Positions 37,069 through 52,300 are shown, counted from the stretch's first letter. The stretch: DNA of 64,000 bases from Centroberyx gerrardi (GCF_048128805.1 NC_136016.1:9084001-9148000); one strand, 5' to 3'. Notes: a model not told the origin generated them from the letters alone. Numbers and translations: made by a program.

Positions 37069-39336
37069 ATGGCGGCCAACATGTACCGGGTCGGAGGTAT
37101 GTATGTCAGTGTGGATCTTTTTATCAAGTAGAAACACGTCAAGTTTGGCTTTCTGTAGGGATTATGCAGCGATATCTTTGTTCATGTACAGTTAATGGTG
37201 ACATTCCTTGGCGTTGAACTAACGGGGATGCAGTAAGTTTGAGTAGAAAAGTGAGAATTTCTAAATATTTGGGATTCAAAATGGGTCAGGCCTCGCGTCT
37301 ATCGTGGCCACAGCAGCTAGCCGCCAGCTTGCTAAATGGCTAGCTCACATTGTAAACATTTTTCCATTGTCGGCACCTTTGTTTTCGGATAATTGCTTCA
37401 GGCGCACAGAGGCATTGATACGCAATGGGACTATTTGACTAGACATGTGCATTAAAGGTTGCTAATATGTTGCCACGGGGAGTCTGTGAGACTGCCTTTG
37501 TATTTGCCTCTTCTGGCATGCAGCCATTAGTACGAGTCCTTATTTAGCTAACGTTAGCACCAGCAGTGGGTTCACTGATTACCATTATTGCAGCCCTAGC
37601 GTTTGGTTTACAGTATTTAAACATTGTATCGAATAATTCGGCCAGCATTAGATGCCGTGTTTTGGCGCAGTATTCAGCTACATTGAGCACAAGTGCAATT
37701 AATTAGCAATTTGGCTTCACTTGCTAGCTAGCTGGTTAGCAGTCCACTGGAATTCAACATCAAATTATTGTCTCGTTTCATGGCGTCGTTGCGTCGAGCT
37801 GGATTAAACCTTACACCCTCTCTTCACACATACTCGGGTTGCAAATCTCTAGGTGGCCTGTGAAATAACCCAAAAAGGACAGAAGCCACACATGTAACGT
37901 AAACATAAACAATCTCCAGCATCTTTGCCCAGATGACATTATTGGCAACAGTTTATCACGGGTGTATCAGTTTATTCGTTACAATGTATCGGCATGTTGT
38001 TGTCAAACTGGTCACATCTACTGCGGTGCTACTCCTGCTGCCTTCAAGTGCTTTTTGTAAACTCCCACTCCTTAGGTCGGAAGTAAATAAGACTTGTCGA
38101 TGCATTCAAGTGTATTTTTTTTTAAAGTCTGAATTAATAACAAAATGGATCAATAAACGAAATTATTTTTTGGTGGCTGCTGTTTATTTTAGAAAGCAAG
38201 TGGCAAAGAGCTACTTTGTGCTGCAGTGTCAAAATAAAGAGGAATATATGCCTGTCAGGGGTGTAATTCATATATTAGTTAATGTATTAAAATAAAAAAT
38301 AGAAGACAACTACAGATTAAACAGATAATGAAAACAGACAGCAATGCTAATAGAATGTTAAACAATAACATAATAACTGAATACATAATCTTTACCATCC
38401 GTTGTTGACATGGCTTCCATGCTCTGCACCCCCTAAATGTCACATCTTGGCAACTGAGGAAACACAGAAAATTCCCACATTCCCAGTGATATTTACCCCT
38501 TTAATTGGTTGTCCATGTGTGCCATCCTCAAATTCGACAGCATTTAAAGGCCCCAGACTGAAGCTGATTTTAGCTTGAAAGTTTTTGCTTAGGAGGAGAG
38601 TTGAATCAGGCTGGATTTCTGCCACTGTGGCTTGTGGTAACCATGTTTATGTTGTTTTGGAAAGTGGGGAATGGAGACTCAGCTTTTATAACTTTGCTGC
38701 ATCCTTATCAATCTGTTTATCTTACAACACACATAAAAGTAATGACATTATACAAATGTGAGGTCAATAAAGTCACTGTCCCACAGGCCGTGAAAACCTA
38801 GCGCTGCACATAATGGATTGGTTACGTCCTGTCTCTTGACTTGGTTCACTCTGTTTGTCTTATCCCTGGTGGTGATGGTTATAATTAGCCATTTTATTAG
38901 TTATGTGCAAAAAACAAGACGTTTTTTGAACCTCTATTTACACAGGAAATGTTTGTTGATTTTATGCTTCACATTCACACAATCACACACCACAGTCTTC
39001 TACTGTGTCTTCCACTGAGCAGCTCCTCTGTAGCAGCAGGGCATGAAGTGCCTTGCTCAAGGATACATCCAATGGTAATAACTGAGGGGGGCGATTGCAC
39101 TGCTCAACCACTTCCCCCTCCTTGAATGAATCGGAGTGAAGATTAATCTCTAATATATTTTTATTACTTTTATATTTTTTCTACTTGACCTCGCAGGCCC
39201 TGCAGCCTAACAGTGGTCTGGTACAGTGATGTGATCTGTGTGTGTGTGTGTTCTGTTGCAGATTACGTGTTCTTTGAGAATTCCTCCAGTAACCCTTACC
39301 TGATCCGCCGGATAGAGGAACTCAACAAGGTACTGA

Positions 39337-39381
<45 letters not shown>

Positions 39382-42300
39382 CATTAGGGGCCGGTCCCTC
39401 TTGTATTTGCCAATGTTATTATTATTCTGCTTCTTCCTACGAGGAAATCGCCAAACTTCCTCAACTGGCATTGTGGGCTAATAGTCCTGATGGTGGCGCT
39501 ACAGCAACCATCTAAAGTTTAAAACTTTGAAAATTCATAACAAATCAGGCGTACGTGCTACGGCTTTGCAACTTTCACCAAAATGTAGGCCCAACTGAGC
39601 AGAAATGTTCACATGCTTCGAGCTGCCAGGAATTATGAACTCCATCACTCTGTTTTTCTCAAAAACTGTAAAACTAATTAAACCTATCTTCTCCCACATT
39701 TTTTCTTCAATTGACACCAAACTTGCTACACAACATCTTCAGACTGTCCTCCACAAACGATCCAGCCAGATTTTTGAATTATCAAAAATTGAGCCCACAG
39801 TCCATCAAAATGTTTTACTGTAAACGGTACTGTAAACAGCTACTGCAAATTCTCGCTAAATAAAGCTACAATGTTCATGAAAATAAATGACAAAATGTTG
39901 CTGTCATGTTAGATGAAGTATATAAAATTTCATACTTGTATCTCAAAAACTGAATTTTTAATTCTATCCTCATGTATACTATTGCAGTCAATGGAAATAG
40001 AGCATCTTTAAACATCAGTTTTTGGCTTATGGAGCATTCAATCTTTGTAAGAAATAACTTACAGACATCTCTATGTTGTCTACATGAAGTATGCAAATTC
40101 TCAGAATTTTGTCTTGATAACTGAATTTTTGACACTAGTTTGAAATCTGCCTGTACATGCATGGACAGTTGCTATCGGGCACCCTGGTGGTTGCCTAAGT
40201 CCTAGTGTGAAGCCACCTCTGATTTTCCCACTTCTCAGGTAGCTCAACATGATCACGACTTGCCATTGGTGGCAAAGGTTGTGAGTTCGAGACCCGGGTA
40301 ATGCAGAATGAACATGCTTATACCTATTCAGGCATTGTGCTGTGTGAATTAGAGACACATGATTTCAAGGTTTAATGATATTTTTCGTCCGGACCGTTCT
40401 GCTGATGGACCCTCCTGTATTTCTCATTTGTCTTCCTCCTCTTCCTATTTTTCAACTTCCTCCTCCTCTTCCTCCTTCTTCTTCTTCTTCTTCTTCCTCC
40501 TCAAAATGCCTGGCCCCGACTCACTGCTGCGCAGCAGCTATTATTTATATTTGTGCTGTGTGTCATTTGTGCCTGAGGGTGAATAGCTTGGATGCCTGTC
40601 TGTTTGGAGGTCCTGGGACCCCCTCTCCTGCAACAGTGTTTTGTGTTTAAAAGTGTTTGTAATATGATGCAAAGAGACAGATGTTACTTGTCTCCCAACT
40701 GTCGTTGATATGGCAACCTGCCTGTGAGCGAGGCCACACCTGTGGGAGTATGTGTAGGCGGTGGGGGGGCTTCCAAGTCTTTTCAAATGGCTTATAGTGC
40801 ACATTTCAGGAGCTCAGATAGGTTTGGGCATTGGGGCTGTACATTGTCATTGTTATAATTGCCATAAACTGTGAGTGTGCACTGGGATCTCAGGATAGGG
40901 TGAATGCACACAGTAAGATTGTAATTGGATTTAGCCCCAGTTACGCTGTTCCACACAAATTGTAAAAATCGGAATCTCCCTGATTTCGTAAAATTTGGCC
41001 TGGATTGCAATGCTAGTCTCACTTGGTTGCATCATTGTCATACAGTGCATCCTCCCTCGCCTATGGCCTGCGTAGAAACAATGAAGCAGCAGAAGTTGGC
41101 TGCAGTATTCCCACCATCTTACCCCCACACCCATTCCTTCTCCATCAGTCATGGCATTTAATATTGGCCAAGTCAATAAGCCTGTCTGCCTAATTATACA
41201 GTCAGTCAGTCAATCAATTAGTCATCTGATCAAAAGGGTTGTTGCTGGCCTGGTCAGCCTGTCATAGCAGCATAGCTTGATGAGCATCACAAAGGAGCCA
41301 GGTCTCTTGGGAAATTAGAGTTGGTGCAGGGAGGTGTTACCACTTTTTTCAGTCCTCCTGTATCTCTGTTTCTCTCTGTGTTTCAGACCGCCAGTGGGAA
41401 CGTGGAGGCCAAGGTGGTGTGCTTCTACAGGAGGAGAGACATCTCCCATAGCCTCATCCAGCTCGCAGACAAACATGCAAGTCAGTAGTAACCCCTGTCA
41501 CACAGGCAGCGTTTTCTTTAAATAATGTGAAACTTTTTGTGTAGGCGTTGCACGTGAATGAGATGAGGAGTCAGAGTTCTCTGATAGTTTGATGTGTTAA
41601 GACCTAGCACCATTTCATTTAAAACTTGTATATCAACATATGTGAGGACAACAACAGCCACCTGCTGCCACCACCTAGCCCTTCTGATGCCATTGCATCA
41701 CTAAGACGTATCTTTCATGCATACAGCCGGAAAATTAAAAAATCATTTGACCCATCGATGATAGAAATCCATGTTGATACATTTTTATAATCAATTTAGT
41801 CAATTATGTCTACTAATCGTTGCACCCTAGATCAAACACTCACAACTGAGTGTGTTGAACCGAGTGAAAAAATCCAGCCTTCTTATGATAGCATGTACAA
41901 ATGCAAAAATCGCAGATAATTAGTAAACTAAACTCCTTGGAGCAGGAAGGGAACAGTCATGAACAACTGAACAAACCACACCTGCTACCTTTGTCAGAAA
42001 AGTTAATCCTTCAGTTGTTTGTATTGTGTTCATGTTTGAATGGGCCAGTATCTGAGTGTGTTTCCCAAACTGAGTCACCCTTCTGTTGTGGTGAGGCTGT
42101 GGGTCATTTATGCAGGATTTCCTATCTGGGAAATTGGGCTAGTGTTACTAGTGGCTAGTGAAAACAACTAGCCAACTAGTGTAATAATAGAAAGATGCCA
42201 ATGACAGATGGTTTTTATGTATCCCCAAAACTTGAATTGACAAATATTTGCCTATATATAATGATGTTCAACAGTGTTATAGAATGTGTGTCTGCAAAAT

Positions 42301-45300
42301 GTGCTGCTGCCTGGCAATATGTGCTGAATCAGCTGCAGCCCACCTGCTTTTCCATTATGTCTGGATGAGCACTGTGTTTTTAAAATGTAATTTCTACCCC
42401 TGAGCATAATAGTTTGAGCATCTTTCACGGATGGCAGAGGTTATTTCTTTACTGCTATGCATTCGAGAGCCTTTGTACCAGCCCATTGTTGTAAATCTAA
42501 GCACAAACAGTACAGTTACGAAATAAATGTGAAATGGCCTTGTATAAAATGTGAGCGGTAAATTGATGATTTTAGCTTTAGCAATTTTGATTATCTTTTA
42601 GCATATCTTATAACTTTATGTCACGGGTAAATTCTTAAATAAACAAAATATAATTTCTTTGAGTGTGACCCCTGTCCTCTGCGTAGACTATTTTCCTGTC
42701 TCCTTTTGGCATAGTCTTGGAAACATGTTGCCTCGTTCCCACTTTACTCAAATCTAATCTCCACAGCGATGGTCTTGTCATGTGCCATGTCTTGTTTTCT
42801 TCACCTTGCCCCTGTAACACATATTGGGGTGGTGGTACCATGTGTTTAACGGGTCTGAAATTCATGATTGATGTGTTTGCCTCCCCCAGTTAGTTATTTA
42901 ATATCTTTCCTCATGTCCTATTCCTCTGTGTTTGCCTGTGCAGAGGACTTGGAAGAGGAGAAGGAGAACCCGACAGAGACAGACCTAACAGACAAACAAA
43001 AACACCAACTTCGCCACAGAGAGCTCTTCCTCTCCCGGCAGTATGAGAGTCTACCTGCAACGCACATCAGGTATACAGACTCCCACACACATACATACGC
43101 TCTAACCCTACATCTCATCATGTGCAGGTAGTGCCCATGGATAGTCACTCATCCAGCCATGAACACACAAATCAGCCACTGCTCACTTCCCATGTTGTTG
43201 TCCCACATCATCACCGTTCTCTCTCTCTTTATCTCTCTCATAGGGGGAAGTGCAGTGTGGCGTTATTGAATGAGACTGAAGCGGTTCTTTCGTACCTTGA
43301 CAAAGAGGTGAGCTTGAGAGAGAAAATTGATATCATCGTTCCTTATTAGCTGTTGGTTTACACAAACTGGCCATTGCAGATCTAAGTCATATATTCTAGG
43401 GGAGACCGGGCACAACATTATCTTACCTCAAACGTCAAAGATAAGGAAAAATCCAATTTTGCAGTTGCAGCAGTTGGTTTCCTATTAAAGCTTTACCATC
43501 CTATTATTTTAGGACATCCTAACTACCTTAAGGAACAGTGGCTCTATAATGGCAAAGAAATGACAGTCCAGATATTGTTCTAAGAGACTAAACCTTATTG
43601 GTCTTAAGATTTGGAGGCATTTTTATAGTATTGGTTTCTGGTGTGTCATTTTCTCCAGGATACCTTCTTCTACTCCCTGGTGTACGACCCGACACAGAAG
43701 ACACTGCTGGCAGACAAAGGAGAGATCAGAGTGGGACCGCGCTTTCAGGCAGACGTACCAGAAATGCTACAAGAGGGTGAGGACCACACACACACACACA
43801 CACTTTCACCCATACGGACACTTGAACCATTTAATTACGGCTATATCTTTTAGGTATTTATTTACGCCCATATCCAAACATCCTTTCGCCTCTAGCTGCA
43901 TTAACGACAGCTATAATGGTGTGTGTGTGTGTGTGTGTGTGTGTTTGTTTGAATGGCCATTACAATGGTTTAGAGAGTGGTCATGCTAGTGGCCATGCTA
44001 TGACTTGCACCAGTAATCGTGTTGAATGGTATACTGTAACTTGATTTTAGCTTCCATAGTTAATAATCCTAGAATATGAGCACATCCGCAATAGACATTT
44101 CATTTAATTCAGAATGACCACTGTAGTTGAAAATTGTAATGGTGTTGCCAAAAGTGAAGTAAAATAATTGTGTTCCTCAAATACAATATTTAGCAAAATA
44201 ATCTAGATTATAAAGTAATTCCATCCATTGATCAAACTGCTGTACTCTCTGTAAGCCTTTCTTCTTGTGTCCTGCAGGCGAGGCAGATGACAGAGACCAG
44301 TCCAAGCTAGAGGAGAAGCTGTGGGATCCAGAGTGTCCACTCACCAACAAACAGATAGACCAATTCCTAGTGGTGGCACGGTATGGCCTTTGACCTCTGA
44401 CCCCAACAGTTCTGTCCTCCTACCCTCTCATTACCAGACAAATAGTCACGATCGTAACGTGTTCCTACATGGAATTGCTCTAACTATAGTCCCAACCTCT
44501 AACTTCTCACTAACAAACAGATAAACCAATTCTTAGTGTTGGCACGTTATGACCCTTCACCTCTGACCTCTTACCAACAAACACAGGCCACTTATTAGGA
44601 ATTATGGAGAGAGATGCTATCATGAGATGCTATGTATGCTGTATGTGTGCACAGTAATTACTTTTTCAATTATTATGGAGGGGAAGGGGTGTACTAGCCA
44701 TGGCATGTGTGATTGGCTCTGACATCCATATACTCTTGGGTTCACAAACTGCATCCAAAACTCTAATAAATGGCCAGTGAAAGGAGATCATCTTCTTATG
44801 TGAGGGATGGCTCGTGAGGATGTGTAGTTATGCAGTATCGAATCAGTAACGCCTTTATTATAAAGTGATTTTTATTTTGTGTGCGTCTGTGTGTGTGTTC
44901 CTAAATTTACAGGGCGGTTGGGACCTTTGCTCGAGCGCTGGACTGCAGCAGTTCAGTCAGGCAGCCTAGCTTACACATGAGCGCAGCTGCAGCCTCACGA
45001 GATATCACGCTGGTGAGTTGGACACACACACACACACACCTTGCAGTGCCTGATCCTAATTCGAGTCATTGGATTGTAACCCCTCTTCTCTGTTGTCTTG
45101 TGTCCAATGGTTATAGTTCCATGCGATGGACACACTGCATCGCCATGGTTACGACCTGTCCAGCGCGCTGAGTGTGTTGGTCCCTGCGGGCGGCCCGGTG
45201 CTGTGCAGAGACGAGATGGAGGAGTGGAGCGCCTCCGAGGCCGGCATGTTCGAAGAGGCGCTGGAGAAATACGGCAAAGACTTCAACGACATCCGACAAG

Positions 45301-46321
45301 ACTTTGTAAGTGTGTTTGTCTAATGCTGCGCTCACGCTGTGACTTATAAAAAGCCATGTCGGTTGGCATTGTGGGATGTCAGTCAACCACAATAGCAAAT
45401 TGCTTTCTTGTTGCCAAGGTGAATTTGATAAACGAGCAGGAATAGGCAATTATGTACCATGGAGGGCCAAGAGTATGCAGGTTCTCATTCCAGTCAAAGA
45501 CTACAGCAGGTGATTTCACTGACTTCTCTCTGGTTGAAGGTGTGTTAATCAGTGAAATCACCTTGTGTAGCCTTTAGTTTGAATGAAAACCTGCATACTG
45601 TTGGCATTTTGTCGCACATGGTTGCCTGTCCCTGAACAGAGGCTTGACCACAATCAGTGCGCATTGATACAATAAAAAACGATCCGTTAAATAGCATTGT
45701 GTGGCCATTCATTTGGAATATTTCTTTTTATTTCAAAATTAAATAAACAGTCATATTTTGCATTAAATATCAAATATGATTCCCACTGCTAATGAATAGG
45801 AAGCTAAGCAGGGAATTGGAATAGCCTAGTCAAACCTAAATTTAGCATTACATCTTTTTCCCATGTACTCCAAAATGGTCAGAAGAAGAAAGCTCTTATT
45901 CACTGCTTTATTTTCATTGGAAGAGGAGACAAGAAGAGCAGGTAGACAAACGTACTTAAATTAATTTCGACAAGTTCTGTCTGCAGGCGTGGCAGACAGC
46001 ACTTCACACCAGGCCCATTGAAAACAGTGAACATCCAGTTTACCGTTTACCGCGTACCTATACAATGTGAATGCAGGATAAGGATGTGTGCATCGACACC
46101 AGGCCCTCATAAATAGTTATTACATGTGTGAATCACTGTGTGTGTCGGTTTGTCCGTGTGTGTTTCTGTCTGGTGTTCAAAGCTGGTAGCTTTGAGCCTC
46201 TGTGGTCACGATGCTCCGCTCATGAATATACATGGAGGCTTTCGCACCCAGACGGCAAGAACATGAGATATTAATACCGTTAATTTGCTTTCTGTCTCTC
46301 TCTCTCTCGCTCTCGCTCTCG

Positions 46322-46356
<35 letters not shown>

Positions 46357-49300
46357 ACTCTCGCTCTCTCTCCTGTGCAGCTGCCGTGGAAGTCTCTGAC
46401 CAGTATCATAGAGTACTACTACATGTGGAAGACCACAGACAGATATGTGCAACAGGTGAGATTAATTTATTTAGATTCCAAAATGTATTCTCCCATAAGG
46501 GAAGATTTGGTTTGCAGAAAGGGTTTACAGTAAAAACACAATTTAAAAAAAAAACCCACAAATGACAACATAAACCAAATCGATGAACATCAGATAAAAG
46601 ACATTTTATCTGACTCAAGACATTGAGTCAAAATCAGTGCATCAATCACATCAGTGCAAAATACGATACACCATTTGTGAGCAAATTAAGAAATCTAATC
46701 CCAGTGCAGTAATTAAGATTAAAATTAATTATTCAAGTGTAGACAGAGTTTCCTTGACAACAGAGATGTTTGTTGACCGAGGGACTAGCACTGACAAAAG
46801 TCACTCTGGATAAGAGTGTCAGTGAAATACAGTATGTAAAATGTAAATGTAAGAATTCCCGTTGTCCCATGTCACCCCATAAATGGTTATCCATCTATAA
46901 ATCATGACTCAACCTCATAGACCTTAAGGAGTCTGACAACAAAGGGTTAAAACCTTCCGTGCCAAAGGATTATTCATGTGATGAAATATAAATCAACTTT
47001 ATGGATTTTCTATGATAGCTGGGTGGAAAACTATCACATGACGGGAAGAAAGGAACCGACCCGCTTGTTTGAACTGCAGTCAGTGGGGCATTTAATGATT
47101 ATCTTTGTAATCCAACAGTCACGTTTTCACGCCGCCTACCGGCATGGCGTCTAAGGGGATTTGTATGAATATGTGTATATGATTTTGTTTGTATTAGCGT
47201 GGTCTCCTAAACCCCTCCACTGTGTCTGTTTCTCTCCTAACAGAAGAGACTGAAGGCAGCAGAGGCAGAGAGCAAACTGAAGCAGGTTTACATCCCCACA
47301 TAGTAAGTGATTTTACTGCAGATTGTTTTATTCTGCTGCCAGAGTTCTACTGTCAGTATTATTGCAGTCTACTTGGCGGCTGCGAGCTGAAATTACTTCT
47401 GCATATTTAATGTGTCTTAAGCCCTTGCAGAAGGCAGGTGGGTAATTAGTCTGTTTCTTAAACCTCTCCCTCTTCTCTCCGACAGTAACAAGCCCAACCC
47501 CAACCAGATCTCAATGACCAATGGGAAGATGGCAACAGTAAACGGGGCGGGGCCGGGGGCCTACCACGCAGCAGGCGGGGGCAGAGCCTGCGAGAGCTGC
47601 TACAGTGAGTTGTGTGTGTGTGTGTGTTTGTTTTAGCATGGCACGTGTGAGAGAAATTAAGTAGCAAGAGTAGTGAACAAACATGATTTCATCATCATTT
47701 AGTAGTGAAGGAGAATATGAACAAAAATCAGAATTAACCAGCTAACGGATTCTATTAAGCTCTCCCATGGGTTTCTGAGACTAGAGGAAGTGCACCCCTT
47801 CTAATTTGACCATCACCACTAATGTATCTTGGCTGTCGCCACTAATCCAGGGATCAATACTCCCCTTCCTTTCACCATCCACTCTGCATCTCCTTCATCT
47901 CCCCCCACCCCCCACCCTCCATCCATCCTCTCTAGATGTCTTATTGACCCACTGTAGTTACTGATCTCCACCTATCAACAGTAGGGATCTAGAGTGTCGT
48001 TTCGGGAGAGACTTGAGGGGACAGTGAAAGAGAGATTGAGGTGTTTTTTTGGACTATTTTCCCCTGCATTGCCTCTAACCAGCCGTCGTGCGTGTCCTAT
48101 GTTAACAGCCATGCAATCGGCCCAGTGGTACTCGTGGGGGCCTCCCAACATGCAGTGCCGCCTGTGCGTGTCCTGCTGGATGTACTGGAAGAAGTACGGC
48201 GGCCTGAAGATGCCTAGCAGAGCGGAGGGGCCAGAGGAACAGACTTCCCCTAGTCCTGCAAGCACTGTAAGTTCCCTCAGAGGCACAGACCTAAAACACA
48301 AGGGATGTTGGGAAAGGGTAAATCCATATAAATCGTGCCTGCAGGTCCTGAAAACATCAATGTCTTGAATCATCTGAACCCATGGCCTTAAAGGTCTTGA
48401 TTACAGTTTCAATTTTGAATTTTCAATCTTGAATTTATTTTTCTGAGGTCTTAACGTTGAGGCTTCTTTGTGCGCTGTTTTTCCAGCGAGCAGAGTAAAG
48501 ACACAAATATTAAATATCAAATATTATAATATTATCAAATATTAAACCGGTGCCAGACAGAAAAATTAAGCATAAAACAAAAGTAGAATCCGCACACTGC
48601 AGGTTGCTCCCGGGTGTGTGAATTTATTAACACCTGCACAGGTGACGATTTGAGCTCACTGTTTTTCCAGTGAGGAAACAGGCGAGTCACACAGACCTTT
48701 GTTCTGATATATCTACAGTTGTTTTCATGTTTATTTCAAATATCGAATTGGTCTTGTATTTCATTCTAACTGGCATTAAAAGCTTACACGGGGCAGGGAA
48801 GACACCCTGTAAATGTAGTTTACCTTTTTGTGCTGATGTAAATCTGACAGATTTATACTACATGTTATAGTAGTAGCAGTAATAGTAGTAGTGGGAATAG
48901 TAGTATAAGAATATAAGTTGCATAAAAAGAGGATATTTTCAAGGAAATAAACCAAACAAATAAATATTATGCCATGTGTCTATTTTTCCAGTACAGAACT
49001 TGGGTGTACTAAGTGTGGGTATAGCCTTGTAGAAAGCTCCATTATGGGTGTGGAGATCTTTACTTTTTTAGGAATGATTTGCAGGTCTTTGATACAGCCT
49101 GTACTGTCTGACTGCTTAAAATTAATTTTAAATGTAGCTGTAAAATGTTTGTTTATATTTGTAGACATCATGGTGTAATACAGACTGTAATTTTAGTGAT
49201 GGGATGAGAGTGGTGAACAGATTTTTTTTATTGTCAGTTTAACTGTATCCAATTTCCCATCCCCCCCCTCTCTGTCCCTCCCTCCTTCCCAGGAGCCTCG

Positions 49301-52300
49301 TTCGCGGGGTCATGCCCCTCGCCAGTCCAGCCACATGGTGCCGGTGCGCAACAGTGGCAGCCCCAAGTCCTCCATGAAGACCAAGCAGGCCTTCCTGCTG
49401 CAGGCCACCCGCCTCACCAAGCTGGCCCGGCACATGTGCCGTGACATCATCAGGCTGCGCCGTGCTGCGCGCCGACCCTTTGTCCCCATTAACTGTGGGG
49501 CCATAAAGGCAGAGTGTAAGAGCTCTTTCAATTCCTCCTAACTTCTGCCACGTGGACACACACGCTTGCAGACACAACAGATACATCTGCACACATACAG
49601 AACCACACACATACAAACACACACACACCACACACTCACACCACCCCCTCCTCACCCTGACTGCCCCCTCATCAACCCCCATCTCTGCCCATCTCTGGTC
49701 TATCCCCTCCACCCCCTGTCTGTCTCTCTTTCTGTTTTTATTATTATTGTTATATTATTATTATTATTTTGGTTTTTGTATTCTCCCACCCCCTGTTTCC
49801 AATAAAGACTGCCTGTCCTCATAAGTATGAGTTTTGATCATCTTTTCATTTGTGTTTTTGTTGTTTTTTTCTGTTCTGTTACGGTTTTAAATCACTGTGA
49901 ACCAAAAGCCATCGTTGCAGTTCTACTCAGACATTTCTTGGTAAATAGGGCTATTCCACATGAGCACGCCTACACACACACACACAATGCATACACTCAC
50001 ACTTTCAAACCACAAACAGATTTGATGCTGTTCCTGTTATTAACAAGTAGATTCTAGTAGGAACCCATAGAACCCATATTCTACTCTGAGCCGTATATTT
50101 GCTAAAGTTAGATGTAGAGGAAATGTATTTTACTAAGAGAAGCTCTATTTTGCACGGCACCCCTGGCGGGGCTCGCCCACTCAATGCTGTCATGGCTGAA
50201 TGAGTTGTTTCAGCCAGGAATGTTTCACCCTATCAGGTTCAGGATGATTGCCTATTGTAGACCTGAACCTCAGCTAGGCTGCAGTGTGTTTGCCATGCTA
50301 TTTCTTTTAGTTTATTTTGATTTGTGATCCATTTTGTGTGCACTTTTTCCCGCAGCTAATAGTGTGTGTATTGTGTGAGTGTGTTAGACAAGGTGAATTG
50401 TTTGTGTTTGACCACTTGGCTTGTTAAAGAGCTAGACAAGATTTGGACTGAGAAAACTTGAAAGAAGGGAGGTTCAGGCTGAAGAGAAGACATTGACTTG
50501 TCAGGCACAAAGAATAGCTGGCTGCTCTTGACCTGTGTGCTGGTGGCTGCATCGCCTCTGTAGACTAGGCTCGGCACATGCAGGACTCATGGACTGGACC
50601 AGATCCCCTTGATCACTCATAATCAGTTAACGGTCCCTTGTCACACCATTCATTCATTCATTCAGCTATTTTCTTGTGTTCAAGTCTATTCATAGTGTGA
50701 ATCCATCCAGTTTCCCCCATCCATCTGGTAAACCCTGACCACATGCTCATACAGTATAGGCTACATACTGTATTATGGATGGGATTCGCCATACAGAGCC
50801 ATTCTCCCTCCTTCTTCTTCTTTGCCTCTTCCTTTTCTAACGGTTGTTGCAATATTCTCATCTCATCCTCTACCTCTTTTGCTCTCTTTCTTTCATCACT
50901 GTGTGAACGTGAGAGTAGTCCTCCAATAAAGTCACACCTGAAACCATCTTCTCTGAGTCCTTGTGCTTCATGTGTCTGTGTATCTGTCCATCAACTCCAC
51001 CACACTCACTGATTGGCCGGTGAGCCCAGACGACCCGCCAAGGCACGCCTCCCCCAGCATGGACTCAACCTTCAGTGCCTGTTGCCATTAAGCCCTCACA
51101 TTCTGTTACGTGTGTGTGTGTGTTTACAGTGTGCTTTTTGGATGTGTGCGCATGTAAGCATGTACTGACATCTGTATGTGCATGGGTGTGTGTGAGGAAA
51201 CTATTATTCAGTGGTCATGCCATCTCCAATAGCAAGTTAGCACATTAACAAAAGTGACTCACTGACTTGCATTGACTCATTGCGTTGTTGCTCTGAGTTA
51301 ATTTAAAAACATGAGGTAGGACAATGAATAAGTCATTTTCATTAACAAAGAATCTATGTGTGAGAGTGTCATTGCACAGAGCACATGAAAATTGCCTTAA
51401 TTAGACCAGCAGTCAAAACTGATTTCATGAAGACTTTTACCAGCCCAATGACATCATCTTTGTTTCTCATTGTATGATTCTGCAGTCGTGTTTAGCACTG
51501 TTTACTATTCTTGGTCAGTCAGTAGTTCAGTAGACAGGGAGTTGATGCAGTCTATGAGACACTGTGCACTGGCTAGTAAATGTGATGTGTGTGTGTGTGT
51601 GTGTTTGGTTTAGATATGTTAAGGGTGTCGGAAGGGCAGGGGACTCGACTGCCAAAAACCAGAGCCGCCCCAAGGAGCACTTTGACCAGTGTTCTGCAGT
51701 TCCTAGGTAAATCACACTGTGGTAATACACACACAATCAATGTTTGGGCTGTAACGCTTGACCGTAATCAATCTCATTTTATACCGTGTCCTGAATGGAA
51801 GTGCTATGAGGTGATTTGTTGGGAACACCCTGACCAGCATAGCCAGTAGCCTGAAGGTGCTGTTTTGGATTGATCTTAGAGATTTGGCAGTTGATGGATC
51901 TGCTGTGTGGTCTCTGTTGCAGAGTCCCGTCCGGCGGCCCACGCCCCGCGCTCCCACCGCACCCCCGGCCTGCAGGCCCCTCCCCCCCGACGCCTCCTCT
52001 CCTCGCTCCCGCACGGACCCCACGGCATGCTGGGAAAGCGCAGCTACCACCACCACAGCAGGGCCGAGCCGGAGAGACGCTCGGGTACACACACACACAC
52101 ACACACACACATTCCTTGCTTTCCATTCCATTTCAAAAGTAATGTTAACTTATTACTTCCTGGGAGCAGTAATTTGGTATGCTACTCGTATTACTTTTAA
52201 GTTACACTCCCCCAAAATTGGTAATTGCATCCTCTCTTACCTTCAGAAACAGGGATAACTCAATTACCTCCCCTGTAAATGATCAGGGGGTCCAAATAGC

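Larger units (their letters stand above)
49516..51613 (+). other. mta3 intron 14 / alternative 3'UTR
   Basis: A 2.1-kb intron. Its first ~290 bp may serve as the 3'UTR of the short isoform. The rest has (CA)n, a pyrimidine-rich stretch at 50805-50890 and no recognised gene. Confidence 0.55.
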
